NCBI GenBank assembly: GCA_034722175.1
Contig: JAYENR010000185.1
Coordinates: 1-8,255, forward strand
Direction of reading: 5' to 3'
DNA from: Thiomicrorhabdus sp034722175
Lineage (GTDB): Bacteria > Pseudomonadota > Gammaproteobacteria > Thiomicrospirales > Thiomicrospiraceae
Length of the DNA stretch: 8,255 nt
The notes under the pieces are model-generated. The model was given only the letters and a program-made list of their open reading frames with translations, made no database searches and was not told where the DNA came from. Of the stretch, positions 1 through 5,310 are shown piece after piece. The position numbers were made by a program, and so were the translations under genes. Each line of letters opens with the position of its first letter. The stretch's first letter is position 1.

Positions 1-34
1 GAAGAAGTACACGCTGTATTGCGTGTACTTCTTC
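1..34. repeat. Perfect 14-bp inverted repeat, 6-nt loop
   Basis: Bases 1-14 (gaagaagtacacgc) and 21-34 (gcgtgtacttcttc) are exact reverse complements separated by tgtatt. The repeat lies inside secE codons and begins at the very first base of the window, so the arms may extend beyond it. It could be a real RNA hairpin within the secE message or a fold-back artefact at a contig end. Confidence 0.9.
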
Positions 35-142
35 AAATGTGTAATAACCGATTAGCGAACCAATCAAAACGGCAACAGCCAACAATAACTTAACCGTATC
101 TAATGGATTCGATGCTTTGTGATCTTGAATTTGTTTACTCAT
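1..142 (-). CDS. secE: Preprotein translocase subunit SecE (5' part only)
   Basis: Only the first 47 codons lie in the window; the gene continues past base 1. The predicted N-terminus starts MSKQIQDHKASNP, followed by a hydrophobic helix at about residues 18-36 (LLLAVAVLIGSLIGYYTF) and then EEVHAIQRVLL. This fits the first membrane segment and the start of the second in multi-span proteobacterial SecE proteins. SecE is the small essential inner-membrane subunit that clamps SecY in the SecYEG channel. The strongest support is context: secE lies directly downstream of tuf and tRNA genes, as in E. coli tufB-secE-nusG. The ATG at 140-142 is preceded closely by AGTAGGTT, a short and poorly spaced ribosome site. 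A terminator-like hairpin at 163-196 sits just upstream. The identification is from position and general character, because the conserved C-terminal part is outside the window. Confidence 0.82.
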   Translation of the reverse strand, partial: MSKQIQDHKASNPLDTVKLLLAVAVLIGSLIGYYTFEEVHAIQRVLL

Positions 143-162
143 AACCTACTAGCTATATATAA

Positions 163-196
163 AAACGACCCGCATTTAAAAAATGCAGGTCGTTAT
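163..196 (-). terminator. Terminator-like hairpin between tRNA-Trp and secE
   Basis: On the minus strand AACGACCTGCATTT pairs with AAATGCGGGTCGTT (one G-T pair) around a very short T loop, and TTTTTATATAT follows. This is a classical intrinsic terminator form: a stem of about 13 bp plus a U tract. It would end the tRNA-Trp transcript. Only about 20 bases separate it from the secE start codon, so secE depends on read-through or on a weak promoter in the TATATAT stretch. Confidence 0.75.
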
Positions 197-201
197 GAAT
201 G

Positions 202-278
202 TGGCAGGGGTAGAGAGATTCGAACTCCCAACACCCGGATTTGGAATCCGGTGCTCTGCCAGTTGGAGCTATACCCCT
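202..278 (-). tRNA. tRNA-Trp (anticodon CCA)
   Basis: The minus strand folds as a full cloverleaf. The acceptor AGGGGTA pairs with TACCCCT, the discriminator is G and CCA is encoded. The D arm is GCTC...GAGC. The anticodon stem CCGGA/TCCGG holds loop TTCCAAA with anticodon CCA. The T arm contains GTTCGAATC. It lies between tuf and secE and is flanked on both sides by terminator-like hairpins. A candidate own promoter (TTGCAC, 17 bp, TATAAT) overlaps the upstream tuf terminator. Confidence 0.97.
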
Positions 279-290
279 GTAGTGTGTCGC

Positions 291-320
291 AAAAAAAGGG
301 GATTATACATCCCCTTTTTA
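291..320 (-). terminator. Intrinsic terminator of tuf
   Basis: On the minus strand AAAAAGGGGAT (309-319) pairs with ATCCCCTTTTT (293-303) around the loop GTATA, ending in a run of seven T at 291-297. It begins 25 bases after the tuf stop codon. The A and T tracts on both sides make it potentially bidirectional. The loop and start of the 3' arm also contain a perfect TATAAT. Confidence 0.85.
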
Positions 321-330
321 TTTTGTGCAA
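302..330 (-). promoter_or_regulatory. Candidate promoter for tRNA-Trp overlapping tuf terminator
   Basis: On the minus strand TTGCAC (325-330) is followed after exactly 17 bp by the consensus -10 hexamer TATAAT (302-307). Transcription would start near 294-296, about 16 bases before the mature tRNA-Trp 5' end. The -35 matches the consensus only in TTG. The -10 lies within the terminator hairpin, so the same bases would serve as terminator in RNA and promoter in DNA. Confidence 0.45.
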
Positions 331-344
331 TACCGTGCTAAAAA

Positions 345-1535
345 TTAATCAATAATTTTAGCAACAACACCTGCACCAACAGTACGTCCACCTTCACGGA
401 TAGCGAAGCGTAAACCTTCACCCATCGCGATCGGGTTGATTAACTCTACTGTCATTTGTACGTTATCACCAGGCATAACCATCTCTGTGCCTTCTGGTAA
501 TGTACATGCTCCAGTTACGTCAGTTGTACGGAAGTAGAACTGTGGACGGTAACCTTGGAAGAATGGAGTGTGACGTCCACCTTCATCTTTTGAAAGTACA
601 TATACTTCAGCTTCGAACTTAGTATGCGGTGTTACAGTCCCTTTATGAGCAAGAACCTGTCCACGTTCGATATCTTCACGCTTAGTACCACGTAATAGGA
701 TACCAACGTTATCACCTGCTTCACCTTGGTCTAGAAGCTTACGGAACATCTCAACACCAGTAACAGTTGTTACTTGAGTCGGACGAATACCAACGATTTC
801 GATCTCTTCACCAACTTTTACAACACCCGTCTCAACACGACCAGTTGCAACTGTTCCACGACCCTGGATTGAGAAGATATCTTCTACAGGCATTAGGAAG
901 TCTTTGTCTGTTTCACGTACTGGATCTGGAATATATGAATCTAAAGCGTCTACTAGACGACCGATTGATGGAGCACCAATTTCTGATTCGTCACCTTCGA
1001 TTGCTTTAAGTGCAGAACCCATGATTACTGGAGTATCGTCACCTGGGAATTCGTACATATCTAGAAGTTCACGAACTTCCATTTCTACTAATTCTAGTAG
1101 TTCTTCATCATCAACCATGTCAGCTTTGTTTAGGAAAACAACAATGTATGGTACACCAACCTGACGTGATAGAAGGATGTGCTCACGAGTCTGTGGCATT
1201 GGGCCGTCAGCTGCTGAACATACTAGGATAGCACCATCCATTTGCGCAGCACCTGTGATCATGTTTTTAACATAATCCGCGTGACCTGGGCAATCTACGT
1301 GTGCGTAGTGACGTGTATCTGATTCATACTCAACGTGAGAAGTTGAGATTGTGATTCCACGATCTCTCTCTTCTGGTGCGTTATCGATAGATGCGAAGTC
1401 TTTGATGTCTCCACCGTATTTCTTACCTTGCACGATAGTTAGTGCCGCTGTTAGAGTTGTCTTACCATGGTCAACGTGACCAATGGTGCCTACGTTTACG
1501 TGCAATTTAGCACGTTCAAATTTTTCTTTTGCCAT
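345..1535 (-). CDS. tuf: Elongation factor Tu
   Basis: This 396-residue protein carries aminoacyl-tRNA to the ribosomal A site as an EF-Tu-GTP complex in the cytoplasm. All G motifs are present: GHVDHGKT at 19-26 (P loop), the switch region RGITISTSHVEY near 59-70, DCPGH at 81-85, NKAD at 136-139 and SALKA later. Domain II follows from about residue 200, with GRGTVATGRVE, and domain III ends in GGRTVGAGVVAKIID. The length equals the usual bacterial form. The ATG at 1533-1535 follows ACGGAG at a spacing of about nine bases. The gene is preceded by tRNA-Tyr, tRNA-Gly and tRNA-Thr, as in E. coli tufB, and is closed by the hairpin at 291-320. Regulation is probably through the tRNA promoter with its GC-rich discriminator. 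Confidence 0.99.
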   Translation of the reverse strand: MAKEKFERAKLHVNVGTIGHVDHGKTTLTAALTIVQGKKYGGDIKDFASIDNAPEERDRGITISTSHVEYESDTRHYAHVDCPGHADYVKNMITGAAQMDGAILVCSAADGPMPQTREHILLSRQVGVPYIVVFLNKADMVDDEELLELVEMEVRELLDMYEFPGDDTPVIMGSALKAIEGDESEIGAPSIGRLVDALDSYIPDPVRETDKDFLMPVEDIFSIQGRGTVATGRVETGVVKVGEEIEIVGIRPTQVTTVTGVEMFRKLLDQGEAGDNVGILLRGTKREDIERGQVLAHKGTVTPHTKFEAEVYVLSKDEGGRHTPFFQGYRPQFYFRTTDVTGACTLPEGTEMVMPGDNVQMTVELINPIAMGEGLRFAIREGGRTVGAGVVAKIID

Positions 1536-1546
1536 GATGCAAAACT

Positions 1547-1572
1547 CCGTTAAGCGGCACCAGCCCGTTAAG
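1547..1572 (-). repeat. Direct repeat CTTAACGG in tuf leader
   Basis: The octamer CTTAACGG occurs twice on the minus strand (1565-1572 and 1547-1554), 18 bases apart, in the 61-base leader between tRNA-Thr and tuf. The downstream copy runs into the tuf ribosome site (ACGGAG). No function is known to me. It may be a duplicated ribosome-binding segment or chance. Confidence 0.5.
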
Positions 1573-1596
1573 ACATGAAACCAGCTTTAATTGTAA

Positions 1597-1672
1597 TGGA
1601 GCTTCCAACCAGAATCGAACTGGTGACCTCATCCTTACCATGGATGCGCTCTACCGACTGAGCTATGGAAGC
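1597..1672 (-). tRNA. thrT: tRNA-Thr (anticodon GGT)
   Basis: The acceptor GCTTCCA pairs with TGGAAGC, and TCCA follows with CCA encoded. The D arm is GCTC...GAGC. The anticodon stem CATCC/GGATG holds loop ATGGTAA with anticodon GGT. The T arm contains GTTCGATTC. It lies just upstream of tuf, the place of thrT (also GGU) in the E. coli tufB operon. Only ten bases separate its 5' end from the T tract of the hairpin at 1683-1739. Confidence 0.97.
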
Positions 1673-1682
1673 AAATTTAAAC

Positions 1683-1739
1683 AATAAAAAGGCCCTCCCC
1701 ATCAACCGTAATGAAATTACAATCGACAAAGAGAGCCTT
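1683..1739 (-). terminator. Long structured hairpin with T tract between tRNA-Gly and tRNA-Thr
   Basis: On the minus strand AAGGCTCTC pairs with GAGGGCCTT (one G-T pair). Inside this outer stem TCGATTGTAAT pairs along its whole length with ATTACGGTTGA (with G-T pairs) around a TTC loop. TTTTTATT follows the outer stem. The two stacked stems make a rod of about 20 bp with a small asymmetric internal loop. It has intrinsic-terminator form but sits inside the tRNA-tuf operon, so it may be a leaky terminator, an attenuator or a processing signal. Confidence 0.65.
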
Positions 1740-1748
1740 CTTAAAATA

Positions 1749-1823
1749 TGGAGCGGGTAAAGGGAATCGAACCCTTCTCATCGGCTTGGAAGGCCGAGGT
1801 AATAGCCAATATACGATACCCGC
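1749..1823 (-). tRNA. glyT: tRNA-Gly (anticodon TCC)
   Basis: The acceptor GCGGGTA pairs with TACCCGC, and TCCA follows with CCA encoded. The anticodon stem TCGGC/GCCGA holds loop CTTCCAA with anticodon TCC. The T arm contains GTTCGATTC. It follows tRNA-Tyr by two bases, so the two must be excised from one precursor. The position corresponds to glyT in the E. coli tufB operon. Confidence 0.97.
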
Positions 1824-1825
1824 AA

Positions 1826-1910
1826 TGGTGGAGGGTGGTGGATTCGAACCACCGAAGGCTGAGCCAGCAGATTTACAGTCTGCCCCCTTTGGCCGCTCGG
1901 GAAACCCTCC
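1826..1910 (-). tRNA. tyrU: tRNA-Tyr (anticodon GTA)
   Basis: This is a class II tRNA of 85 bases including CCA. The acceptor GGAGGGT pairs with ACCCTCC, and ACCA follows. The anticodon stem GCAGA/TCTGC holds loop CTGTAAA with anticodon GTA, and there is a long variable arm (TGGCTCAGCCTTC). It is the first gene of the tRNA-tuf operon, about nine bases after the predicted transcription start, and corresponds to E. coli tyrU. Confidence 0.97.
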
Positions 1911-1925
1911 GTATTGGAGTGGCGT

Positions 1926-1953
1926 ATTTTATAGATTATTTGATTTGTGTCAA
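1926..1953 (-). promoter_or_regulatory. Sigma-70 promoter of the tRNA-tuf operon
   Basis: On the minus strand a perfect TTGACA (1948-1953) is followed after 16 bp by TAAAAT (1926-1931). The discriminator ACGCCACTCC is GC-rich near the start, typical of stable-RNA promoters under stringent (ppGpp/DksA) control. The start would be near 1919, giving a leader of about nine bases before tRNA-Tyr. The upstream sequence is very AT-rich, like an UP element. Confidence 0.8.
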
Positions 1954-2007
1954 CACTAAATTCAATAAAATTAAAATATTCTTGGCTTTTTATACTAATA
2001 GCCCGTT

Positions 2008-2556
2008 TTAGCCCTTAAATGCTGCTTTTGAAGCAAGATATTTTAACTCTAAAGAACTGCTTTCTCTTCCAAGAATAATATTTCTATGCGGGAATCGACC
2101 AAACCTTTCTATTATATCTTTATGATGCTCTGCAAATCTTAGAGCATCTGTGTTACCCAACTTTTTAAATTGCTGTACCGATAAATCTTGATCATCCATA
2201 CCTTCACTATGCATAAGCGGCATATATAAGAATGACAACCTATCTCTCGTAATTTGTTGATCATAACCCAGTTCAATCGCTAACCTAGCCACCTCAATTG
2301 CTTTGGCCTCTGCATCAAAACTCTTTTTAGTTCCCCTATAAATATTCAAGGGTACTTGGTCCAGCAAGATGACAAGCGCTAAACCCGAGTCAGCAGACTC
2401 TAACCAACTGTCTAACTTTTCACTAACAGCCTGATCATAGAGTCCTTCAAACTTTACTCTTAGCCCTTGGTCGATCTCAGGTGTTGAATTAAACCAATGC
2501 TTTTTCATATCCCCGGAATACCAATACGCCAATAATTTTTCTGCCTGTTTATTCAT
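2008..2556 (-). CDS. DUF924 family protein
   Basis: This 182-residue protein has family hallmarks in order: YW-YSGD near 11-16, KKHWF at 18-22, LVILLDQVPLNIYRGT at 61-76 (the family usually has a DQFPRN-type motif; here it is VPLN), SFLYMPLMHSEGMDDQ at 108-123, and FGRFPHRNIILGRESSSLE at 152-170. The family is alpha-helical with a TPR-like fold and is widespread in proteobacteria. I know of no established biochemical function. No signal peptide or membrane helix is seen, so it is probably cytoplasmic. The start ATG at 2554-2556 has AGGG only one base upstream, a weak ribosome site, but no better in-frame start exists. It is divergent from truC and appears monocistronic. Confidence 0.9.
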   Translation of the reverse strand: MNKQAEKLLAYWYSGDMKKHWFNSTPEIDQGLRVKFEGLYDQAVSEKLDSWLESADSGLALVILLDQVPLNIYRGTKKSFDAEAKAIEVARLAIELGYDQQITRDRLSFLYMPLMHSEGMDDQDLSVQQFKKLGNTDALRFAEHHKDIIERFGRFPHRNIILGRESSSLELKYLASKAAFKG

Positions 2557-2577
2557 ACCCTAAACTTTATCCATTTA

Positions 2578-2605
2578 TTGCCATCCCTGCCCAGTGGTTT
2601 AAAAT
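2578..2605 (+). promoter_or_regulatory. Candidate promoter for truC (and bioA)
   Basis: TTGCCA (2578-2583) and TAAAAT (2600-2605) are separated by 16 bp, each one mismatch from consensus. The start would be near 2612, about 22 bases before the truC ATG. It lies in the divergent gap between the DUF924 gene and truC. Confidence 0.55.
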
Positions 2606-2634
2606 AGCGTTTTGTTTTTATCAATGAGCACTTT

Positions 2635-3378
2635 ATGCATACGACCTGTCTGTTAGACTCTTTCAAGATTATTTACCAAGATGACTATTTGGTTGCCATC
2701 CATAAACCAGCAGGCCTGTTGGTACATCGCTCACCGATTGATAAACATGAAACAGAGTTTGCCGTTCAATATACAAGAGATGCCGTTGGTCAAAAAGTTT
2801 TTCCGATCCATCGCTTAGATAAAGCGACCTCAGGCCTATTGTTATTTGCCTTAGATAGCAACACCGCGCGTTTAATGGGGGAACAATTTAGCTTACATAC
2901 GATTCAGAAGACCTACTTGGCTATTTGCAGAGGCTGGGCGAATGAAAGTGGCTATATTGATCACGCCCTTAAATATAAGCGTGACAAGATCGCGGAAAAG
3001 TTGAAACGTGAACAGCTAGAGCCGCAATCTGCAGAAACGGCTTATCAAACCCTAGCAACCACCACTCTAGACAAACAGATTGGCAGGTACGAGCAGCAAC
3101 GCTACTCCTTATTAGAACTAAAACCCAAGACAGGCCGTAAACATCAACTTCGTCGCCATATGAATCACATCAACCACCCTATTATTGGCGACGTGAGATA
3201 CGGTGATCGTCACCACAACCACTTTTTTAATGAATGGTTAGGCCAGCACCGTCTATATTTAGCAGCGACCAGTCTTAAGTTTATTCACCCGATCACCTTA
3301 AAACCTATGTTCATTGAAGCACCATTAGAGTCTAGCTTTCAAACTGGACTGGATGCGTTGACACTCTCTATTAAGTAA
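2635..3378 (+). CDS. truC: tRNA pseudouridine synthase, RluA family, TruC type
   Basis: This 247-residue cytoplasmic enzyme should isomerise a uridine in RNA to pseudouridine; TruC acts on U65 of some tRNAs. The start IIYQDDYLVAIHKPAGLLVHRS (12-33) and the catalytic motif HRLDKATSGLLL (59-70, nucleophile Asp62) are standard RluA features. QKTYLAICRGW (91-101), KIAEKLKRE, and ELKPKTGRKHQLRRH (161-175) resemble E. coli TruC more than RluA, RluC or RluD. There is no N-terminal S4 domain, which argues against RluC/RluD. The ATG is preceded by GAG at six bases. bioA starts 36 bases downstream on the same strand, so the two are probably co-transcribed. Two copies of the AACAGGCCTG-like word lie in the coding sequence (2711-2720 exact, 2831 with one change). 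The exact RNA target is inferred from similarity. Confidence 0.87.
   Translation: MHTTCLLDSFKIIYQDDYLVAIHKPAGLLVHRSPIDKHETEFAVQYTRDAVGQKVFPIHRLDKATSGLLLFALDSNTARLMGEQFSLHTIQKTYLAICRGWANESGYIDHALKYKRDKIAEKLKREQLEPQSAETAYQTLATTTLDKQIGRYEQQRYSLLELKPKTGRKHQLRRHMNHINHPIIGDVRYGDRHHNHFFNEWLGQHRLYLAATSLKFIHPITLKPMFIEAPLESSFQTGLDALTLSIK
2711..2720 (-). repeat. AACAGGCCTG motif, copy A
   Basis: This is an exact minus-strand copy of the iterated 10-mer inside truC, read in the codons GCA GGC CTG TTG. A one-mismatch copy lies at 2831-2840. It is one of five loci in the window. Confidence 0.85.
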
Positions 3379-3414
3379 CCTAACACCCCTGAAAACTTGC
3401 GTCATTAACCGAAA

Positions 3415-4725
3415 ATGGAAATTACAATCATGGATCCACACTGGTCAGAGCTTCTTGAATTCGATCAACAGCACATTTGGCACCCTTACGCCAAACTGCC
3501 AAACCCTGTTGCGGCGATTGGTGTTAAAAAAACTCAAGGTTCAATCATTACGTTGGCCGATGATCGTGAATTAGTAGATGGTATGTCTTCATGGTGGGCG
3601 GCACTGCATGGCTATAACCACCCTAAAATCCAAAAAGCCATGCATGAGCAGATCGACACCATGCCTCACATTATGTTCGGTGGCCTAACTCACGAGCCCG
3701 CCATTGAGTTAGCGAAACGCCTCGTTAAGCTTTCACCACCTGGTTTAGAGAAGGTGTTTTTTGTCGACTCCGGTTCGGTCGCAATGGAAGTCGCCATTAA
3801 GATGGCAATGCAATACTGGATCAGTCTGAACAGGCCTGGTAAGAATAAATTGCTGACCGTTAACAACGGTTATCACGGAGACACCTTCGCGACCATGGCA
3901 ATCTGCGATCCCATTAATGGTATGCACAGCTTGTTTTCAGAACTGCTGCCTAAACACTACTTTGCTCCTGCTCCGCAAATGGGGTTTGAGATTGAATCTG
4001 ACAATCAAGATATCCAAGCTCTCAAAGCAATTCTTGCCGAACATCACCACAATATTGCAGCTGTTACCATAGAACCGATTGTACAAGGTGCGGGTGGAAT
4101 GCGCTTTTACCGTCCAGACTACTTAAAACAGCTACGTGCTTTATGTGACGAGTTTGAGGTATTACTGATTATTGATGAAATTGCCACAGGCTTTGGACGT
4201 ACTGGAAAACTGTTTGCCAGTGAATGGGCAGACATCTCACCCGATATTATGACCTTAGGGAAAACCCTAACGGGTGGTCACATTACCTTAGCGGCAACGT
4301 TAGCCACGGAAAAAATCAGTGAAACCATTAGTAACGGCAATCCAGGCCTGTTAGCTCATGGCCCAACCTTTATGGCCAATCCGCTAGCCTGTCGTGCTGC
4401 GGTTGCCAATATTGATGTATTACTGACATCCCCTTGGCAAGACAATATCCAACGAATTGAACAGCATTTTCAACAAACATTGTTACCACTCAAAGCATTA
4501 GACGGCGTTAAAGATGTCAGAGTATTAGGAGCAATAGGTGTGATCGAGCTCGAAAGAGATGATTTAGGCTCAAAAATCCAAGCCGCCGCAGTTGAAAACG
4601 GTATCTGGTTACGTCCATTCGGCAAGCTTATCTATTCCATGCCGGCTTATAACATTCCAACAGAGCAACTCAAGACATTAACCGATGGTATTGTCACGGC
4701 AGTTAAAACCAATTTACAAACCTAA
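3415..4725 (+). CDS. bioA: Adenosylmethionine-8-amino-7-oxononanoate aminotransferase
   Basis: BioA makes 7,8-diaminopelargonate from 8-amino-7-oxononanoate in biotin synthesis, with S-adenosylmethionine as amino donor and PLP as cofactor. The 436 residues match the family throughout: HIWHPY (20-25; Tyr25), LVDGMSSWWAALHGYNHP (53-70), FVDSGSVAMEVA (116-127), NNGYHGDTF (Tyr153), IIDEIATGFGRTGKLF (Asp254), LGKTLTGG with Schiff-base Lys283, and RPFGKLIY near the end. Numbering is shifted about nine from E. coli (Lys274). It follows truC by 36 bases and is not next to other bio genes here. The ATG at 3415 has no clear ribosome site. The in-frame ATG at 3430 has GGA nine bases upstream and gives MDPHWSELLEFDQQHIWHP, so it may be the true start. 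One AACAGGCCTG copy is read as Asn-Arg-Pro-Gly in a variable loop. Confidence 0.97.
   Translation: MEITIMDPHWSELLEFDQQHIWHPYAKLPNPVAAIGVKKTQGSIITLADDRELVDGMSSWWAALHGYNHPKIQKAMHEQIDTMPHIMFGGLTHEPAIELAKRLVKLSPPGLEKVFFVDSGSVAMEVAIKMAMQYWISLNRPGKNKLLTVNNGYHGDTFATMAICDPINGMHSLFSELLPKHYFAPAPQMGFEIESDNQDIQALKAILAEHHHNIAAVTIEPIVQGAGGMRFYRPDYLKQLRALCDEFEVLLIIDEIATGFGRTGKLFASEWADISPDIMTLGKTLTGGHITLAATLATEKISETISNGNPGLLAHGPTFMANPLACRAAVANIDVLLTSPWQDNIQRIEQHFQQTLLPLKALDGVKDVRVLGAIGVIELERDDLGSKIQAAAVENGIWLRPFGKLIYSMPAYNIPTEQLKTLTDGIVTAVKTNLQT
3826..3840 (+). repeat. CTGAACAGGCCTGGT motif, copy B
   Basis: This 15-base word inside bioA is repeated exactly at 6289-6303. It encodes Leu-Asn-Arg-Pro-Gly in a segment between conserved blocks (before the NGYHGDTF motif) and uses the codon AGG. 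Confidence 0.9.
4343..4352 (-). repeat. AACAGGCCTG motif, copy C
   Basis: This is an exact minus-strand copy of the 10-mer within bioA, read as CCA GGC CTG TTA in the gene. The codon phase differs from copy B. Confidence 0.85.
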
Positions 4726-4738
4726 CAGGCCTGTTCAG
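4724..4738. repeat. AACAGGCCTG motif, copy D, palindromic pair at bioA stop
   Basis: AACAGGCCTGTT (4724-4735) is a perfect 12-bp palindrome, so the 10-mer is present on both strands. Read on the minus strand from 4738 it gives CTGAACAGGCCTG, the same 13-mer as copies B and E. It begins within the bioA stop codon (TAA, 4723-4725). Confidence 0.9.
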
Positions 4739-4757
4739 TTAATCAGATCAACTAACA
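4732..4757 (+). other. Weak hairpin after bioA
   Basis: TGTT-c-AGTT can pair with AACT-AACA around a nine-base loop: eight AT-rich pairs with one bulge. No U tract follows. It may act as a weak 3' end of the bioA message. No good intrinsic terminator is seen between bioA and the DUF805 gene. Confidence 0.3.
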
Positions 4758-4786
4758 TTGACAGCGCAGCGATTGTTACCTACCAT
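4758..4786 (+). promoter_or_regulatory. Candidate promoter for the DUF805 gene
   Basis: A perfect TTGACA (4758-4763) is followed after 17 bp by TACCAT (4781-4786), which matches four of six -10 bases. The start would be near 4793, about 40 bases before the TTG start codon. Confidence 0.5.
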
Positions 4787-4791
4787 TAGAC

Positions 4792-4807
4792 TACGTTGTA
4801 AAACGTA
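4792..4807 (+). promoter_or_regulatory. 6-bp inverted repeat TACGTT-N4-AACGTA
   Basis: TACGTT (4792-4797) and AACGTA (4802-4807) are exact reverse complements four bases apart, at the predicted transcription start of the DUF805 gene. It could be a small operator or an RNA hairpin. No known regulator is recognised. Confidence 0.3.
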
Positions 4808-4834
4808 CATAATACTGTCAAAGAGGACACTTAC

Positions 4835-5218
4835 TTGAATTACTTTACCGATGCTTTAAAGAACTACGCCACCTTTAGTGGTCGAGCCACCCGTCAACAG
4901 TACTGGATGTTTATTCTGTTTTACATTTTGTTCTATATTGTAGCGATCGTGCTTGATATGGCACTAGGACTCTTTGATGAAGAGACCGGTTACGGCCTAC
5001 TGTCATTGGTCTATACACTCGGTCTTTTACTGCCCTCTTTGGCTATTTTAGGCAGACGACTGCATGACATTGGTCGCAGTGCCTGGTGGATTCTACTGAT
5101 TATTATTCCAGTGATCGGACCACTGGTGATATTAGTCTTTACCCTTATTGGTAGCCAACAAGAAGACAATCAATGGGGCCCAAACCCTCATACTGAAATC
5201 GTAGTAGAAGCGGCTTAG
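4835..5218 (+). CDS. DUF805 family inner-membrane protein
   Basis: This small integral membrane protein has 127 residues and no known biochemical function. Family marks are clear: the N-terminal MNYFTDALKNYATFSGRATRQQYWMF (1-26), a first membrane helix at about 25-46, a second at about 54-72, the signature GRRLHDIGRSAWW (73-85), a third helix at about 86-106, and the tail GSQQEDNQWGPNP (107-119). The start is TTG at 4835: AGAGGA (4822-4827) stands seven bases upstream, the family normally begins with MNY at this point, and no ATG occurs there. Members are common in bacteria, often as single genes. It is followed by a hairpin at 5235-5261 and faces the convergent outer-membrane gene. Confidence 0.92.
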   Translation: MNYFTDALKNYATFSGRATRQQYWMFILFYILFYIVAIVLDMALGLFDEETGYGLLSLVYTLGLLLPSLAILGRRLHDIGRSAWWILLIIIPVIGPLVILVFTLIGSQQEDNQWGPNPHTEIVVEAA

Positions 5219-5234
5219 CACTGAATTAAACAAC

Positions 5235-5261
5235 TGCTGGGCTTCAACACCAAGCTCAGCA
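5235..5261. terminator. Hairpin between convergent genes
   Basis: TGCTGGGCTT (5235-5244) pairs with AAGCTCAGCA (5252-5261), with one G-T pair and a seven-base loop. It is centred between the convergent DUF805 and outer-membrane genes. There is no T run on the plus strand and only GTTGTTT on the minus strand, so termination strength is uncertain. Confidence 0.45.
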
Positions 5262-5310
5262 AGCCTAGAAACAACTAGTCATATCATCAGAAAAATTTTA
5301 ATCAATTTGA

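Noticed and set aside
119..355. Open frame of 78 codons on the plus strand
   Set aside because: It runs through the secE start, the tRNA-Trp gene and the tuf terminator in antisense, and its product has no recognisable features.
767..1164. Two overlapping open frames antisense to tuf
   Set aside because: They are low-complexity shadows of the strongly biased tuf codons on the other strand.
1711..2011. Two overlapping plus-strand open frames with tRNA-derived peptides such as GIEPFSSAWKAEV
   Set aside because: They are translations of the antisense of tRNA-Gly and tRNA-Tyr, a well-known annotation artefact.
1991..2020. Possible terminator for the DUF924 gene
   Set aside because: GGGCTA occurs twice as a direct and not an inverted repeat, so no stable hairpin forms.
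3745..3927. Minus-strand open frame of 60 codons within bioA
   Set aside because: It is fully antisense to a conserved region of bioA and has no ribosome site or protein family signature.
2711..4352. The CAGGCCTG copies as products of ordinary codon choice (Gly-Leu, GGC CTG)
   Set aside because: Copy B is in a different codon phase and copies D and E are intergenic, and all five share the extra AA on the same side of the palindrome.
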